This document shows, one piece after another, positions 17,302-26,127 of a stretch of 64,000 nt of DNA. Each line of letters opens with the position of its first letter. Position 1 is the first letter of the stretch. The position numbers and the translations under genes were made by a program. The DNA is from Microbacterium paraoxydans (GTDB lineage: Bacteria > Actinomycetota > Actinomycetes > Actinomycetales > Microbacteriaceae): the NCBI RefSeq assembly GCF_020524545.1, contig NZ_JAIVLG010000001.1, positions 496,001 to 560,000 of the forward strand, read 5' to 3'. The notes under the pieces are model-generated. The model saw nothing but the letters and a program-made list of their open reading frames with translations, had not been told where the DNA came from and ran no database searches.

Positions 17302-17628
17302 GCTGATGTCGGTGCCCAGATGCGCAAGGGTGTCGTCGAGTACTGCGTGCTCGGACTCCTCGCGCGTGAGCCGATGTACGGCTGGCAACTGGCGGACGCG
17401 CTCACGCGCGCCGGATTGATCGCCAGCATCGGCACGCTGTATCCGCTTCTGGGACGGCTGCGCGACGCCGACTGGGTCAGCACGTTCGACCAACCGTCCG
17501 AGAGCGGTCCGGTGCGCAAGTACTACCGGCTCACGGCGGCGGGTGTGCAACAGCTCGAGCGCTTCCGCGCCCAATGGACACCGTTCGCCCGTGTCGTCAC
17601 GGGCATCGTCGGAGAGGGACGACCATGA
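17296..17628 (+). CDS. PadR-family transcriptional regulator
   Basis: The 110-residue protein has the PadR winged helix: VEYCVLGLLAREPMYGWQL near residues 14-32, TLYPLLGRLRDADWV near residue 52 and YYRLTAAGVQQL near residue 79. It belongs to the short PadR-s2 group, which represses an adjacent membrane-protein gene. That gene follows directly with an ATGA overlap at 17625. The transcript is probably leaderless, from TATCTT. Confidence 0.92.
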   Translation: MTADVGAQMRKGVVEYCVLGLLAREPMYGWQLADALTRAGLIASIGTLYPLLGRLRDADWVSTFDQPSESGPVRKYYRLTAAGVQQLERFRAQWTPFARVVTGIVGEGRP

Positions 17629-18278
17629 CACAGACAGACGCCCAGGTCTTGCGCGACGACTACCTCGCGCGGCTCGACGAAGCCATGCGAGACCTCCCGC
17701 ACGGCGTCGCCTCCGAGATCCGCGGCGGCATCGTCGAAGAGCTCCAGGGGCTCGAGGCCGAAGCGACGGCCGCGCGGATCGCGCGGCTGGGGGATCCGGC
17801 GGCGATCGCGCGCGAGGCGCAGGACGAGGTTCCGGGGAGCCCGACGATCATGGTCGCCGCTCCGATCTCCGCTCCGCCCGCGCCCCGTAGCGCATCGACG
17901 TCCACGCGAGGATTCGCGATCACGGCGGCATTGACGCTGAGTTTCGGTGGGTTCGTCGTCCCGGTGCTCGGTTGGTTCGTCGGGGCGGTGCTCGTCTCCC
18001 TGAGCGCGCTGTGGAAGACGTGGGAGAAGGTCGTCGCGATCATCGTGCCGTTCGTGTTCGGCGCCCTGTCTCTGTTGCTCCTGCAATTCATGAGCTTTGC
18101 GGAGTTCGCCTCCTCGGGAAGCTCCTCGGGGTCCGGGTCCGCCCCTGAGGAGGTCGCGAGCAATCCCCTGGTGCCGGGGCTCAGCATCTGGCACGCTTTC
18201 CTCCTCTTCGGCTTCCTCCTCATCCCCGCCTCGGGGCTCTGGCTGCTCTGGCGGCTGCGGGGGCGCACGGCCCGCTGA
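17625..18278 (+). CDS. HAAS-like domain membrane protein paired with PadR
   Basis: The 217-residue protein has an N-terminal helical region with DDYLARLDEAMRDLP and a LGDPAAIAREA segment, like the HAAS/DUF1700-type domains often encoded beside PadR repressors. After it come about four transmembrane helices (from about residue 98 to the end). The start ATG 17625 overlaps the PadR stop. Such pairs respond to envelope signals in some Firmicutes; the role here is unknown. Confidence 0.78.
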   Translation: MTQTDAQVLRDDYLARLDEAMRDLPHGVASEIRGGIVEELQGLEAEATAARIARLGDPAAIAREAQDEVPGSPTIMVAAPISAPPAPRSASTSTRGFAITAALTLSFGGFVVPVLGWFVGAVLVSLSALWKTWEKVVAIIVPFVFGALSLLLLQFMSFAEFASSGSSSGSGSAPEEVASNPLVPGLSIWHAFLLFGFLLIPASGLWLLWRLRGRTAR

Positions 18279-18339
18279 CCGCGCAGCGCCCGCGCGCCAT
18301 CGCTCGGCGTTGCGGCCGATGAGTTCGCCACGCGCGTCG

Positions 18340-18345
18340 TAGCGT
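18340..18345 (+). promoter_or_regulatory. -10 element TAGCGT, leaderless
   Basis: TAGCGT, GGAGCC, then ATG 18352. The same six-base spacing seen at many longer genes is the main support for the 50-codon gene that follows. Confidence 0.5.
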
Positions 18346-18351
18346 GGAGCC

Positions 18352-18504
18352 ATGGCACGAGTGGCTGGGCGCAGCATCGCGATGAGCTGGTTCGCCGGTG
18401 TCGTGTGCGCCGGGATCATCGGGGCGCTCGTCTGGCTGTCCCTCCCGATCCTTCCCGTGCTGGCCGCGTTCGCGGGCGACGCTCTGCGGACCGCGCTTCC
18501 CTGA
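18352..18504 (+). CDS. 50-residue single-helix membrane peptide
   Basis: This short frame begins MARVAGRSIAMSW and has one hydrophobic helix of about 28 residues, followed by a short tail ending LRTALP. It is too short to have a recognisable family. Support is the promoter-like TAGCGT six bases before the ATG, the clean membrane-helix composition and the otherwise empty space between two membrane-protein genes. Function unknown. Confidence 0.5.
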   Translation: MARVAGRSIAMSWFAGVVCAGIIGALVWLSLPILPVLAAFAGDALRTALP

Positions 18505-18619
18505 GCGGTCGCGTCGGGGTCGTCCTCTCCCGCATGGCGACACGTCGGCACGCCTGCGTGAACGGCCGTTGACGCGGCGGTACCCTCGCAATGCACACAT
18601 CCGATGAGAGGCGCACCCC

Positions 18620-19651
18620 ATGAGTGATCCCGACGGCCCCCAGCCCGAAAAGCCGGCTGACGTCGACGACGTCGTCGGCAGCGCGAACGCCGGACTCGAC
18701 GCCGCCGCCGCAGCGGGCGCGGATGTTCCCGGCGCGAACGACAGCGTGGACGACGGGCCCGTCGTCGAGCCCGTCGATCCCGACCTCGCCGCTTTCGAAG
18801 AGGCCGAGCGGGAGCATCCCGGCACGTTCGCGCCTCCGCCCCCCGCCGCGACCGCGACGCCGACCGCGGCCTCGAGCGAGGACGCACGCGACGTCCGCGC
18901 TGAGGCCGACGCAGACAGCGCTTCCTTCTTCCCCGAACCGGTCGTGGCTGAGCCCACCCCGTTCGGTCACGAGCAGTCCGGCATGGCCGGAGGGGCCTAC
19001 GCGCAGTACGGCGATGAGGACGATACTCGCATCGTCCCGTCGGAACCGCTGATCGCCGCGACCGCGGGTGCGGCCGCGGCCCAGCCTCAGCCGATCTTCG
19101 TGCAGGCTCCGGAGCCGCCGCGCGACCGTGGGAACCGAGGAACCGCCGGACTCATCGGCCTGCTCGCGACCCTCGTCTTCGCCGTCCTGTACCTGGGCGC
19201 TTCGCTGGGCCTCGGCGCGATCGCCGGAGACGTCACCGGCGAGAATATCGGCGAAGCGGCGCTCGCTCCGCTGCTGACCTGGGGATACTGGACGCCCGTC
19301 GTCGTGTTCTTCCTCGGATTCTGGCTGCTCGGCGCGATCATCAACCGCGGACGCTGGGGCCTCTGGGTCGTGTTCGGTCTCATCGTCGGTGTCATCGCAT
19401 ACGCGGGCCATATCCTCGGGCAGCTGTTCGAGGCGCCGTTCTGGAAGCTCACCGCCTCGCAGGGTCTCGACCTCGTCGGGGAGCAGCTGCTGGCACCGCT
19501 GGCCATCGCCGCGTTCGTGTTCGGTCGCGAGCTGACCATCTGGTTCGGAGCATGGGTGTCCCGAAGCGGCGCGCGCAAGACCGAGCTGAACGCCGAGGCG
19601 CAGCGCGAGTACGAGCGCACCCTCGAAGCCGGTCCCACGCTGTCGAGGTAG
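18620..19651 (+). CDS. Membrane protein with acidic disordered N-terminus
   Basis: The first 165 or so of 343 residues are rich in Asp, Glu, Ala and Pro and probably disordered. They are followed by about four transmembrane helices (roughly 174-195, 220-245, 253-275 and 290-310) and a charged tail. I do not recognise a family. A TACCCT -10-like hexamer lies about 35 bases upstream and GAGAGG precedes the ATG, so this gene has a short leader rather than a leaderless start. A hairpin follows at 19672. Confidence 0.72.
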   Translation: MSDPDGPQPEKPADVDDVVGSANAGLDAAAAAGADVPGANDSVDDGPVVEPVDPDLAAFEEAEREHPGTFAPPPPAATATPTAASSEDARDVRAEADADSASFFPEPVVAEPTPFGHEQSGMAGGAYAQYGDEDDTRIVPSEPLIAATAGAAAAQPQPIFVQAPEPPRDRGNRGTAGLIGLLATLVFAVLYLGASLGLGAIAGDVTGENIGEAALAPLLTWGYWTPVVVFFLGFWLLGAIINRGRWGLWVVFGLIVGVIAYAGHILGQLFEAPFWKLTASQGLDLVGEQLLAPLAIAAFVFGRELTIWFGAWVSRSGARKTELNAEAQREYERTLEAGPTLSR

Positions 19652-19671
19652 TCACGAACTCCACCACGCCG

Positions 19672-19701
19672 AACCCCCGCGGGCACGAGTCCGCGGGGGT
19701 T
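19672..19701 (+). terminator. GC-rich hairpin after the acidic membrane protein
   Basis: An 11-bp perfect stem (19672-19682 with 19691-19701) with an 8-nt loop lies 20 bases past the stop. It falls inside the N-terminal extension that a longer start of the next gene would require. Confidence 0.6.
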
Positions 19702-19716
19702 TCGGCTGTCCTGGCG

Positions 19717-20151
19717 GTGGTGCTCGCCACCATCAGCTTCTTCGCGCTGGCGGTGTTCGGGCTCGGAGCGCTGAGCGTGGCGACCGACGCCGACATCATC
19801 TCGGCCCCCGGCCTCGGCCAAGCTCCGGGGGTGCTGGGGATGCTCGCCGCGGTCGTCGCCTTCGGGGTGCTCCTGTGGGTGACGCTCCGGAACCGGCGTC
19901 CGTCCTTCGTCTCCACGATCACGATCGCGCTCGTCGCGGTCCTCGCCCATCTCGCGGTGGTGTGGTTCGTCGTGCTCCTCGGAACGTCGGACATCGTGAT
20001 CGCGACGGCGGTCGTCGGTGACCTCGTCCGTGGCGGGGCGAGCGCGGTGCTGCTCGCGGCGGCGCTGATCGCTGCGTGGGGTGGCATCGCTCTCCGGCGC
20101 ACCCGCGCCGAGCACCCGCGTTGGCCCTGGGAGCGCGACGAGGACGAGTGA
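19717..20151 (+). CDS. Small four-helix membrane protein, start uncertain
   Basis: From GTG 19717 the protein has 144 residues, with four hydrophobic segments and a charged C-terminus ending ERDEDE. The frame stays open further upstream and reads TNSTTPNPRGHESAG right after the previous stop codon. That stretch looks like a natural N-terminus, but the overlapping codon at 19651 is GTC, not GTG, and the next upstream ATG (19552) lies 100 bases inside the previous gene. Family unknown. Confidence 0.6.
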   Translation: MVLATISFFALAVFGLGALSVATDADIISAPGLGQAPGVLGMLAAVVAFGVLLWVTLRNRRPSFVSTITIALVAVLAHLAVVWFVVLLGTSDIVIATAVVGDLVRGGASAVLLAAALIAAWGGIALRRTRAEHPRWPWERDEDE

Positions 20152-20164
20152 CGTCTCATCGTGG

Positions 20165-20248
20165 ACGATTCACCGAGTCGACGACGATTCCCCGAGGATC
20201 TCACGGCATCGAGCCCGCCGATCGTCACACCCTCCGCTGATCGTCCGG
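20165..20248. repeat. Intergenic GACGAT-type repeat element
   Basis: Two direct copies of ACGATTCNCCGA (20165-20176 and 20184-20195) are followed by two inverted look-alikes, CGCCGATCGTC (20216-20226) and CGCTGATCGTCC (20235-20246). The two-forward, two-reverse layout matches the element at 49587-49674, which suggests a dispersed palindromic family. Confidence 0.5.
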
Positions 20249-20309
20249 CATCCACCGTCCACGCCCCGCCGCGAGCCGCGAAATCGACGCAGTGAGGGAC
20301 GACGCGCCG

Positions 20310-20315
20310 TACGCT
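20310..20315 (+). promoter_or_regulatory. -10 element TACGCT, leaderless
   Basis: TACGCT, six bases, then GTG 20322. It argues against the upstream in-frame GTG 20292, which lies before the predicted transcription start. Confidence 0.5.
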
Positions 20316-20321
20316 GGTGGG

Positions 20322-20969
20322 GTGGAGCGCTCATTGGAGACGCAGGTGGACCAGGCTGTCGAGGCCTGGTTGCGCTGGGTGCCGCGCTGGGAGCCGGCGA
20401 CCCATCGAGGTCGCGTCGCGCCCTGCCGTCGTTGTCTGGGGTCTCCGATCCTCTCCGCCGCCGGGATCGGCGCGAACGCGCCCCACGGTGTGCAGCACGG
20501 GCTCTCGACCCGGATCAAGACGATCGTCGACCACGCCGTCGCGGAGTACACGGCGCAGAACCTCCCGATGCTGCAGCGTGAGCTCGATCAGCAGGCCGCA
20601 CGCAATCGCGCCCGCAGCTACCGACCGGCTGAGGACCTCGATCCCGAGTTCGACGGGCTGCCGCTCGATCCGGAGCCGGTGCCCGGAGCGCCGTTCCTGT
20701 TCACGATCGCCGGACTCGCCGATGACTCCGCCGCGGAACTGCCGGCGCTGCCACCGCTCACGGAGGAGGCGAAGGTCGCCCTTCGTCAGGAAGTCGCCCT
20801 CGCGGACGAGTACGCCAACATGGTCGGCCGGGAGATCTGCAACATCCTGCTCGGTCACCGGATCGTCATCCAGGCGGCGATCTCCCAGCATGTCGAACCT
20901 CAGATCGAGGCGTTGCTGGCGGAGCTGACCGAGTCGCTGGACTCGCCCTTCGATCCCGACATCCCCTGA
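20322..20969 (+). CDS. Unrecognised soluble protein with one CXXC
   Basis: The 215-residue protein has no signal peptide or membrane segment. It has a CRRC pair at residues 35-38, a helical region around residues 63-95 and two long helices at the C-terminus (about 150-205). I do not recognise the family. Similar proteins are probably restricted to related actinobacteria. It lies between a membrane protein and an ABC exporter with no obvious coupling to either. Confidence 0.65.
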   Translation: MERSLETQVDQAVEAWLRWVPRWEPATHRGRVAPCRRCLGSPILSAAGIGANAPHGVQHGLSTRIKTIVDHAVAEYTAQNLPMLQRELDQQAARNRARSYRPAEDLDPEFDGLPLDPEPVPGAPFLFTIAGLADDSAAELPALPPLTEEAKVALRQEVALADEYANMVGREICNILLGHRIVIQAAISQHVEPQIEALLAELTESLDSPFDPDIP

Positions 20970-21033
20970 ACGCTCCGCCCGCGACTGACAGCGACGGACA
21001 GCACGACGACAGCGCGGTGAAAGTGGCGCGTCG

Positions 21034-21039
21034 GATGCT
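21034..21039 (+). promoter_or_regulatory. -10-like GATGCT before the ABC exporter
   Basis: GATGCT is six bases before ATG 21046. The first base departs from the TANNNT pattern, so this is a weaker member of the leaderless set. Confidence 0.35.
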
Positions 21040-21045
21040 GTGGGC

Positions 21046-22047
21046 ATGACAGATCTCACATCAGACTGGGCCGTCGAGGCCGAAGGGCTCGTGAAGGTGT
21101 TCGGTCAGAACCGGGCGGTCGACGGCGTCGATCTCCGGGTGAAGACCGGCACCGTCTACGGAGTGCTCGGACCGAACGGCGCAGGGAAGACCACGACCAT
21201 CAACATGCTCGCGACGCTCATGCGTCCGGACGGCGGCGTCGGCCGCGTGTTCGGCCACGACGTCGTCCGCGAGCCGCAGATCGTCCGTCAGCTGATCGGT
21301 GTCACCGGCCAGTTCGCCTCGGTCGACGAGACGCTCTCCGCGACCGAGAATCTCCTGATCTTCGCCCGTCTGCTCGGGCTCTCGCGTGCGGACGCTCGGG
21401 ACAAGTCCGTCGAACTGCTCGAACGCTTCGGGCTGAGCGAGGCCGCTCGTCGACCTCTGAAGCAGTTCAGCGGGGGCATGCGGCGCCGTCTCGACCTCGC
21501 CGCCTCCCTGATCGCTCAGCCTCCGCTCATCTTCCTCGACGAGCCGACGACCGGGCTCGACCCGCGCACCCGCGGCCAGATGTGGGGCACGATCCGCGAA
21601 CTCGTCTCGACCGGCTCCACGGTGCTGCTCACCACGCAGTATCTCGATGAGGCGGATCAGCTCGCCGACCGGATCGCCGTGATCGATCGCGGCCGCGTCG
21701 TCGCGGAGGGGACGGCGGACGAGCTCAAGGGATCGGTCGGCAGTTCGAGCCTGCAGCTGCGCCTCGCGGAGGCGACCGACACTGCCGATGCGCTCCGGGC
21801 CATCGAACGGATCCTCGGTGTGCGGGGAACGCTCTCGCCCGAGGCCGCCCGCATCACCGCGCCGATGGCGGATGCCGACCGCGTCGCCGATCTGCTCATC
21901 GCCCTGCGCGAAAGCGGGATCGGGGTGACCGAGCTGAGCGTGCAGAAGCCCACGCTCGATGAGGTCTTCCTCACCATCACGGGTCACGACGCCGCCGATC
22001 AGGCTGCACCGTCCACCGACGCAGAGAAGGAAGAGGTGCACGCATGA
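21046..22047 (+). CDS. DrrA-like ABC exporter ATPase
   Basis: The 333-residue ATPase has Walker A GPNGAGKTT at residues 42-50, signature FSGGMRRRLDLA near residue 143, Walker B LIFLDEPTTGLD near residue 163 and a C-terminal extension of about 90 residues. It is of the daunorubicin-resistance (DrrA) subfamily, which powers two-component drug or lipid exporters. The stop overlaps the ATG of the permease gene. The cargo is unknown. Confidence 0.92.
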   Translation: MTDLTSDWAVEAEGLVKVFGQNRAVDGVDLRVKTGTVYGVLGPNGAGKTTTINMLATLMRPDGGVGRVFGHDVVREPQIVRQLIGVTGQFASVDETLSATENLLIFARLLGLSRADARDKSVELLERFGLSEAARRPLKQFSGGMRRRLDLAASLIAQPPLIFLDEPTTGLDPRTRGQMWGTIRELVSTGSTVLLTTQYLDEADQLADRIAVIDRGRVVAEGTADELKGSVGSSSLQLRLAEATDTADALRAIERILGVRGTLSPEAARITAPMADADRVADLLIALRESGIGVTELSVQKPTLDEVFLTITGHDAADQAAPSTDAEKEEVHA

Positions 22048-22877
22048 GCGCCGTCGCAACAGCCCCGAGCCGAAGGATCGTCCCGGCATCGGAGCGCCGT
22101 CTCAAGAACCATACGAGCATCGCCCAGACCGTCCGGAACACCCTCACGATGGCGTACCGAGGACTCGTGAAGATCCGACGGACACCGGAGCAGCTGTTCG
22201 ACGTCACGCTGCAGCCGATCATCTTCACGCTGATGTTCACGTACATCTTCGGCGGGGCGATCTCGGGGGACGTGGCTTCGTACCTGCCGACGATCATCCC
22301 CGGCATCCTCGTCCAGACGGTGATCACGACCTCGGTCGTCACCGGCACCCAGCTGCGTGAGGACATGGACAAGGGCGTGTTCGACCGATTCCGGTCTCTG
22401 CCGATCGCGCGGATCGCGCCGCTCTCCGGGGCGCTGCTGGCCGACACGATCCGGTATGCGATCGCGACGACGCTGACCTTCACGATGGGCTACCTCATGG
22501 GGCTGCGGCCGGAGGGCGGTATCGGAGCGGTGATCGGCGCGGGTCTGCTCGTGATCGCCTGCTCGTGGGCGATCAGCTGGATCTTCGCGTTCTTCGGTGT
22601 GATCGCACGGACAGCCTCGAGCGTTCAGGGCATCTCGATGCTCGTGCTGTTCCCGCTGACGTTCCTGTCGAACGCGTTCGTACCGGTCGACACGATGCCC
22701 GGGTGGCTGCAGGGGTTCGTGAACATCAACCCGGTGTCGCATCTGGTCACCGCTGTCCGCGAGATCGTCAACAACGGAGTCTTCGGCGCCGATGCCTGGA
22801 TCTCCCTCCTCGGCGCCGCGGTGATCGTGGCCGTGTTCGCCCCGCTGACGGTGCGGGCCTACATGCGCAAAGCCTGA
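22044..22877 (+). CDS. DrrB-like ABC-2 permease
   Basis: The 277-residue ABC-2 type membrane subunit has about six helices, with the family segments LMFTYIFGGAISG near residue 62 and FPLTFLSNAFVPVDTMPGWLQ near residues 203-223. Together with the preceding ATPase it forms an exporter of the DrrAB kind. It starts within the ATPase stop (ATGA). It ends 34 bases from the convergent regulator stop, sharing a bidirectional hairpin. Confidence 0.92.
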   Translation: MSAVATAPSRRIVPASERRLKNHTSIAQTVRNTLTMAYRGLVKIRRTPEQLFDVTLQPIIFTLMFTYIFGGAISGDVASYLPTIIPGILVQTVITTSVVTGTQLREDMDKGVFDRFRSLPIARIAPLSGALLADTIRYAIATTLTFTMGYLMGLRPEGGIGAVIGAGLLVIACSWAISWIFAFFGVIARTASSVQGISMLVLFPLTFLSNAFVPVDTMPGWLQGFVNINPVSHLVTAVREIVNNGVFGADAWISLLGAAVIVAVFAPLTVRAYMRKA

Positions 22878-22896
22878 GGAGCTCGTCGACTCCAGC

Positions 22897-22930
22897 GACG
22901 CCCCGAGCGGTTCACACTGCTCGGGGCGTC
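22897..22930. terminator. Bidirectional terminator, exporter and BTAD regulator
   Basis: A 12-bp perfect stem (22897-22908 with 22919-22930) and a 10-nt loop sit between the convergent genes. The loop contains the regulator's stop codon, so the hairpin is partly inside that coding sequence. Confidence 0.7.
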
Positions 22931-25900
22931 TCCCGCATGTCGAAGACGCGAAGCGCGCGGGCGGTGAGCTCCTCGGTCGGGTAGCCGGCGACCCGGGCGC
23001 GCTCCGCGGCCACGGCAGCGCGACCGACGATCGAGCTCGCGTGGTCCCGGAGCACGTCGAGGTGCAGGCTCGGAAGGTCCTGTCGGCCGCCGAGGGCTTC
23101 GGCGAGGGCCAGCGCGAGCAGGCCACGGTCCTGCAGCGCGGGCTGGGTGAGCGCCCAACTCGACCAGCCGGCCAGGGTCGTGCCGAGGACGGGGCGGTCG
23201 ATGTACCCCGAGCGCATCCGGACGATGGCCAGCATCCGGGTGCGCAGTCGTCGTGCCCAGTGCTGTGTGCTCTGCGAGGTCGCGAAGCCGTCGAGGACAG
23301 CCGCTGAGACGAAGCTCGACATGACCAGGAGGTACCACGGGGAGGCCCGCTGATCGGGGGAGCGGAAAGTGGTCATCGCGCGTTCGTAGTGAACGGCCGC
23401 GACGTCGGTCAGACCGCGCGCGCGGTCCGTCTCAGCGAGACCGACCCAGCCGACGGAGGCGAACTCGAGTCCCTGCGGGGTGAGCTCGGTCACGTGGGTG
23501 AGTTGTTCGAAGAGGCGCTCCGCCTCGTCGAGCCGCCCCAGACTCACCAGGCTCACGCCACGGACCCAGTCCTGCTGACGGCGCTCGTCCAGGTCGTCGA
23601 ACCCGTCAGGGCCGCGGCGGGCGCGATCCAGCCAGATCAGGGCTTCCGTCGGGTGCGCGGACTGGCTGGCCACCTGCGCCGCGGAGCTCGCCGACAGCCC
23701 GGAGAGCCAGTGGTCTCCGATGCTCTGCGCCAACTCCCATGCCCGCTGTGCCGCGGCACCGGCCACTTCCGCTTCCCCCTCGTTCTCGGCGGACTGCGCC
23801 GTGAGGAACTCGCCCACGAGCCGGACGGAGGGATCGGGGGACAGGCGATGCTCGGCCAGTCGTGCGGCCATGCGGTCGGGGCGAGCCGCGGTAGCGGCGA
23901 TCTCGGCGAGCGCAGCCCACGCCGGGCTCAGGTCGGCGGCCTCGTTCCGCAGCCGTCGGATCCGGTGGAAGGTGCGCAGGCTGCGGCTCCCGTCGTCGAC
24001 CATGGCCATCAGTGCGCTGATCAGCAGCACCGGGGCAAGCACATCCGCGGGGACGGCATCGTCGGGCATGTCCGCGATCGTCGCCATCATCGAGGGGGTG
24101 AAGCCGATCAGCTCTGTGAAGGCCCCACGGGCGACCCAGGACGAGGTCAGAGCCGCGAAGACGGCGGTCGCCTCTGGGCCTCGGCCGGTGTCGATGGAGC
24201 GTCGGAGCGCGGCGACGAGGTTGTCGTTCTCGATGTTCAGCTCGCGGAGCACATCGGGCCGCAGAGGCGAGAACGCTCCGAACAGCCCGGCGCCGGGTGC
24301 ACGGCTGAAGGAGGACGCCCAGCGCAGGACCGCATCCCACCCCTCCTCCTCGTCACGGAGCCGCGAGAGACCGAACTCGCGGACGGTCTCGAGCATCCGG
24401 AATCGCACCCCGCCCTGCTCCGGCGTCTCGGTGACGACGAGCAGCGACTGCCCGACGAGGCGATCCAGCAGATCGTCGACCAACCCGTCACCGAGGACGG
24501 CGGCGGCGGTGACGGCGGAGAAGCCGGAGGGCAGCAGGGCGAGTCGGGCGAGCGCCCGCCGGGCATCGGGATCGAGGAGGTCCCAGCTCCACTCGATCAC
24601 GGCCTGGAGCGTCCGGTGCCGCTCCGGCGCGGAACGGTCGGCGCTGGTAAGCAGAGCGAAACGGTTCTCCAGTCGGGATTCGATCTGCTGCGCCGTCATG
24701 GTGCGCATGCGGGCAGCGGCGAGTTCGATGGCCAGCGGCAGTCCGTCCAGCCGTCGACACAGGCGGGCGATGACTTCCGGGGGCAGGGTCGCGTCCGGTC
24801 GCACGGCGGACGCACGCTCCAGGAACAGACGCACGGCGGGACCGACGTCGCCGGACTCGCCGATCGGGAGTGGTGCCAGCGGGTAGACGGTCTCGGCGCT
24901 GATGGCGATGGGCGTGCGGCTCGTGGCGAGGATGCGGAGGTCGGGCAGGAGGGCGAGCACGTCGCTCGTCCACGCCGCGACCGCGTCGACGATCTGCTCG
25001 CAGTTGTCGAGGACGAGCAGAGCGGGCCGCTCGGCGAGCAGAGCCACGATACGCGCGCGCAGATCCGGCTGTGAGCGGGCATCGGCCAGCGTGCTCCCGG
25101 TGCGGTTCTCGCTGATGCCGAGACCGGCGCCGATCGCCGGTTCGAGGTCGGCATCCGCTCGGATGCTCGCGAGCGGGATGACGGCGACGGCTGGCGCATC
25201 GGATGCCGCCGCCACGGCTTGGGCGAGGCGGGTCTTGCCCAGGCCACCGGCACCGAGGATCGTCACCATGCGGGCTCGGGCGAGCCGGGCAGCGACCCGC
25301 GTGAGGTCGTCGTCGCGTCCGATCAGGGCGTTCGCAGCGGATCGCAGGCCGATCCGCAGCGGAGCGGCGTGCGGGGTGGCCTCGCCGCGCAGGATGCGGG
25401 TGTTCAGGGCGGTGGCCGTCGCGCCCGGAGCGGAGCCGAGTTCATCGCCCAGGCGTTCGCGCAACTCGGCGAACACCACGACGGCCTCCTGAGAGCGATC
25501 CGCAGCGGCGAGGGCTTCCATCAGCCGGACGTGCACGCCCTCGTCATAGGGATGCGCAGCCGCTCGAGAGCGCAGCGACGCGAGAGCCTCCTCCGCTCTT
25601 CCCACCGCGACGAGCGTGCGGCTGCGGATGTCTTCGAGTCGCTCGCGCAGGGATGTCGAGACCTCGACGAGCTCCGCGGCGACGGGGGAGCCGCCGAGGT
25701 CCGCGCCGACGTCGCCGCGCCAGAGCTCGAGCCCCTCCTCGGCGAGCGTCAAGCGCGCCGGATCGCCCTCCGGCAGCCGTGAGGCCGCGGCTTCCAGCGC
25801 GCGCCCACGGGCGAGGTCGGTGTCGTCTCCCGAGGTGAGCGCGTAGCCGCTCGGTCCGCTGCTGATCAGGTCGGCGCCGCCCGCCGCCCTCAGCCGCGAG

Positions 25901-26121
25901 ACCAGCGTCTGCAGCGACCCTCTCGGGTTCTGCGGGAGGTCGTCATCCGCCCAGATCTCGGCGGCCAGCGCCTCCACGCCGCGCGGGCGCCCGGCGTTCA
26001 GAGTCAGAGAGACCAGCAGCGCGCGTGCGGTCGGTCCGGGGAGGTCGGCGGTGCCCGAACCCGAGCCAGCGCCCACGGTCGTCGGGCCCAGCACGGCGAC
26101 CCGAGGCGGCTCCTTCATCAC
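22912..26121 (-). CDS. AfsR-like BTAD and STAND-ATPase regulator
   Basis: This large protein (about 1,069 residues) has an N-terminal winged helix (1-95), a bacterial transcriptional activation domain (about 100-245), an ATPase module with Walker A GAGGLGKT at 291-298 and a LLVLDNCEQ Walker B near 366. A long helical C-terminal region with TPR character follows. The architecture is that of AfsR/GutR-type STAND regulators, which switch on secondary metabolism or stress genes when ligand and ATP bind. GTG 26121 is preferred because TAGGCT lies six bases before it. It converges on the DrrAB-like genes, an obvious candidate target. Confidence 0.88.
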   Translation of the reverse strand: MMKEPPRVAVLGPTTVGAGSGSGTADLPGPTARALLVSLTLNAGRPRGVEALAAEIWADDDLPQNPRGSLQTLVSRLRAAGGADLISSGPSGYALTSGDDTDLARGRALEAAASRLPEGDPARLTLAEEGLELWRGDVGADLGGSPVAAELVEVSTSLRERLEDIRSRTLVAVGRAEEALASLRSRAAAHPYDEGVHVRLMEALAAADRSQEAVVVFAELRERLGDELGSAPGATATALNTRILRGEATPHAAPLRIGLRSAANALIGRDDDLTRVAARLARARMVTILGAGGLGKTRLAQAVAAASDAPAVAVIPLASIRADADLEPAIGAGLGISENRTGSTLADARSQPDLRARIVALLAERPALLVLDNCEQIVDAVAAWTSDVLALLPDLRILATSRTPIAISAETVYPLAPLPIGESGDVGPAVRLFLERASAVRPDATLPPEVIARLCRRLDGLPLAIELAAARMRTMTAQQIESRLENRFALLTSADRSAPERHRTLQAVIEWSWDLLDPDARRALARLALLPSGFSAVTAAAVLGDGLVDDLLDRLVGQSLLVVTETPEQGGVRFRMLETVREFGLSRLRDEEEGWDAVLRWASSFSRAPGAGLFGAFSPLRPDVLRELNIENDNLVAALRRSIDTGRGPEATAVFAALTSSWVARGAFTELIGFTPSMMATIADMPDDAVPADVLAPVLLISALMAMVDDGSRSLRTFHRIRRLRNEAADLSPAWAALAEIAATAARPDRMAARLAEHRLSPDPSVRLVGEFLTAQSAENEGEAEVAGAAAQRAWELAQSIGDHWLSGLSASSAAQVASQSAHPTEALIWLDRARRGPDGFDDLDERRQQDWVRGVSLVSLGRLDEAERLFEQLTHVTELTPQGLEFASVGWVGLAETDRARGLTDVAAVHYERAMTTFRSPDQRASPWYLLVMSSFVSAAVLDGFATSQSTQHWARRLRTRMLAIVRMRSGYIDRPVLGTTLAGWSSWALTQPALQDRGLLALALAEALGGRQDLPSLHLDVLRDHASSIVGRAAVAAERARVAGYPTEELTARALRVFDMRETPRAV

Positions 26122-26127
26122 CACGCC

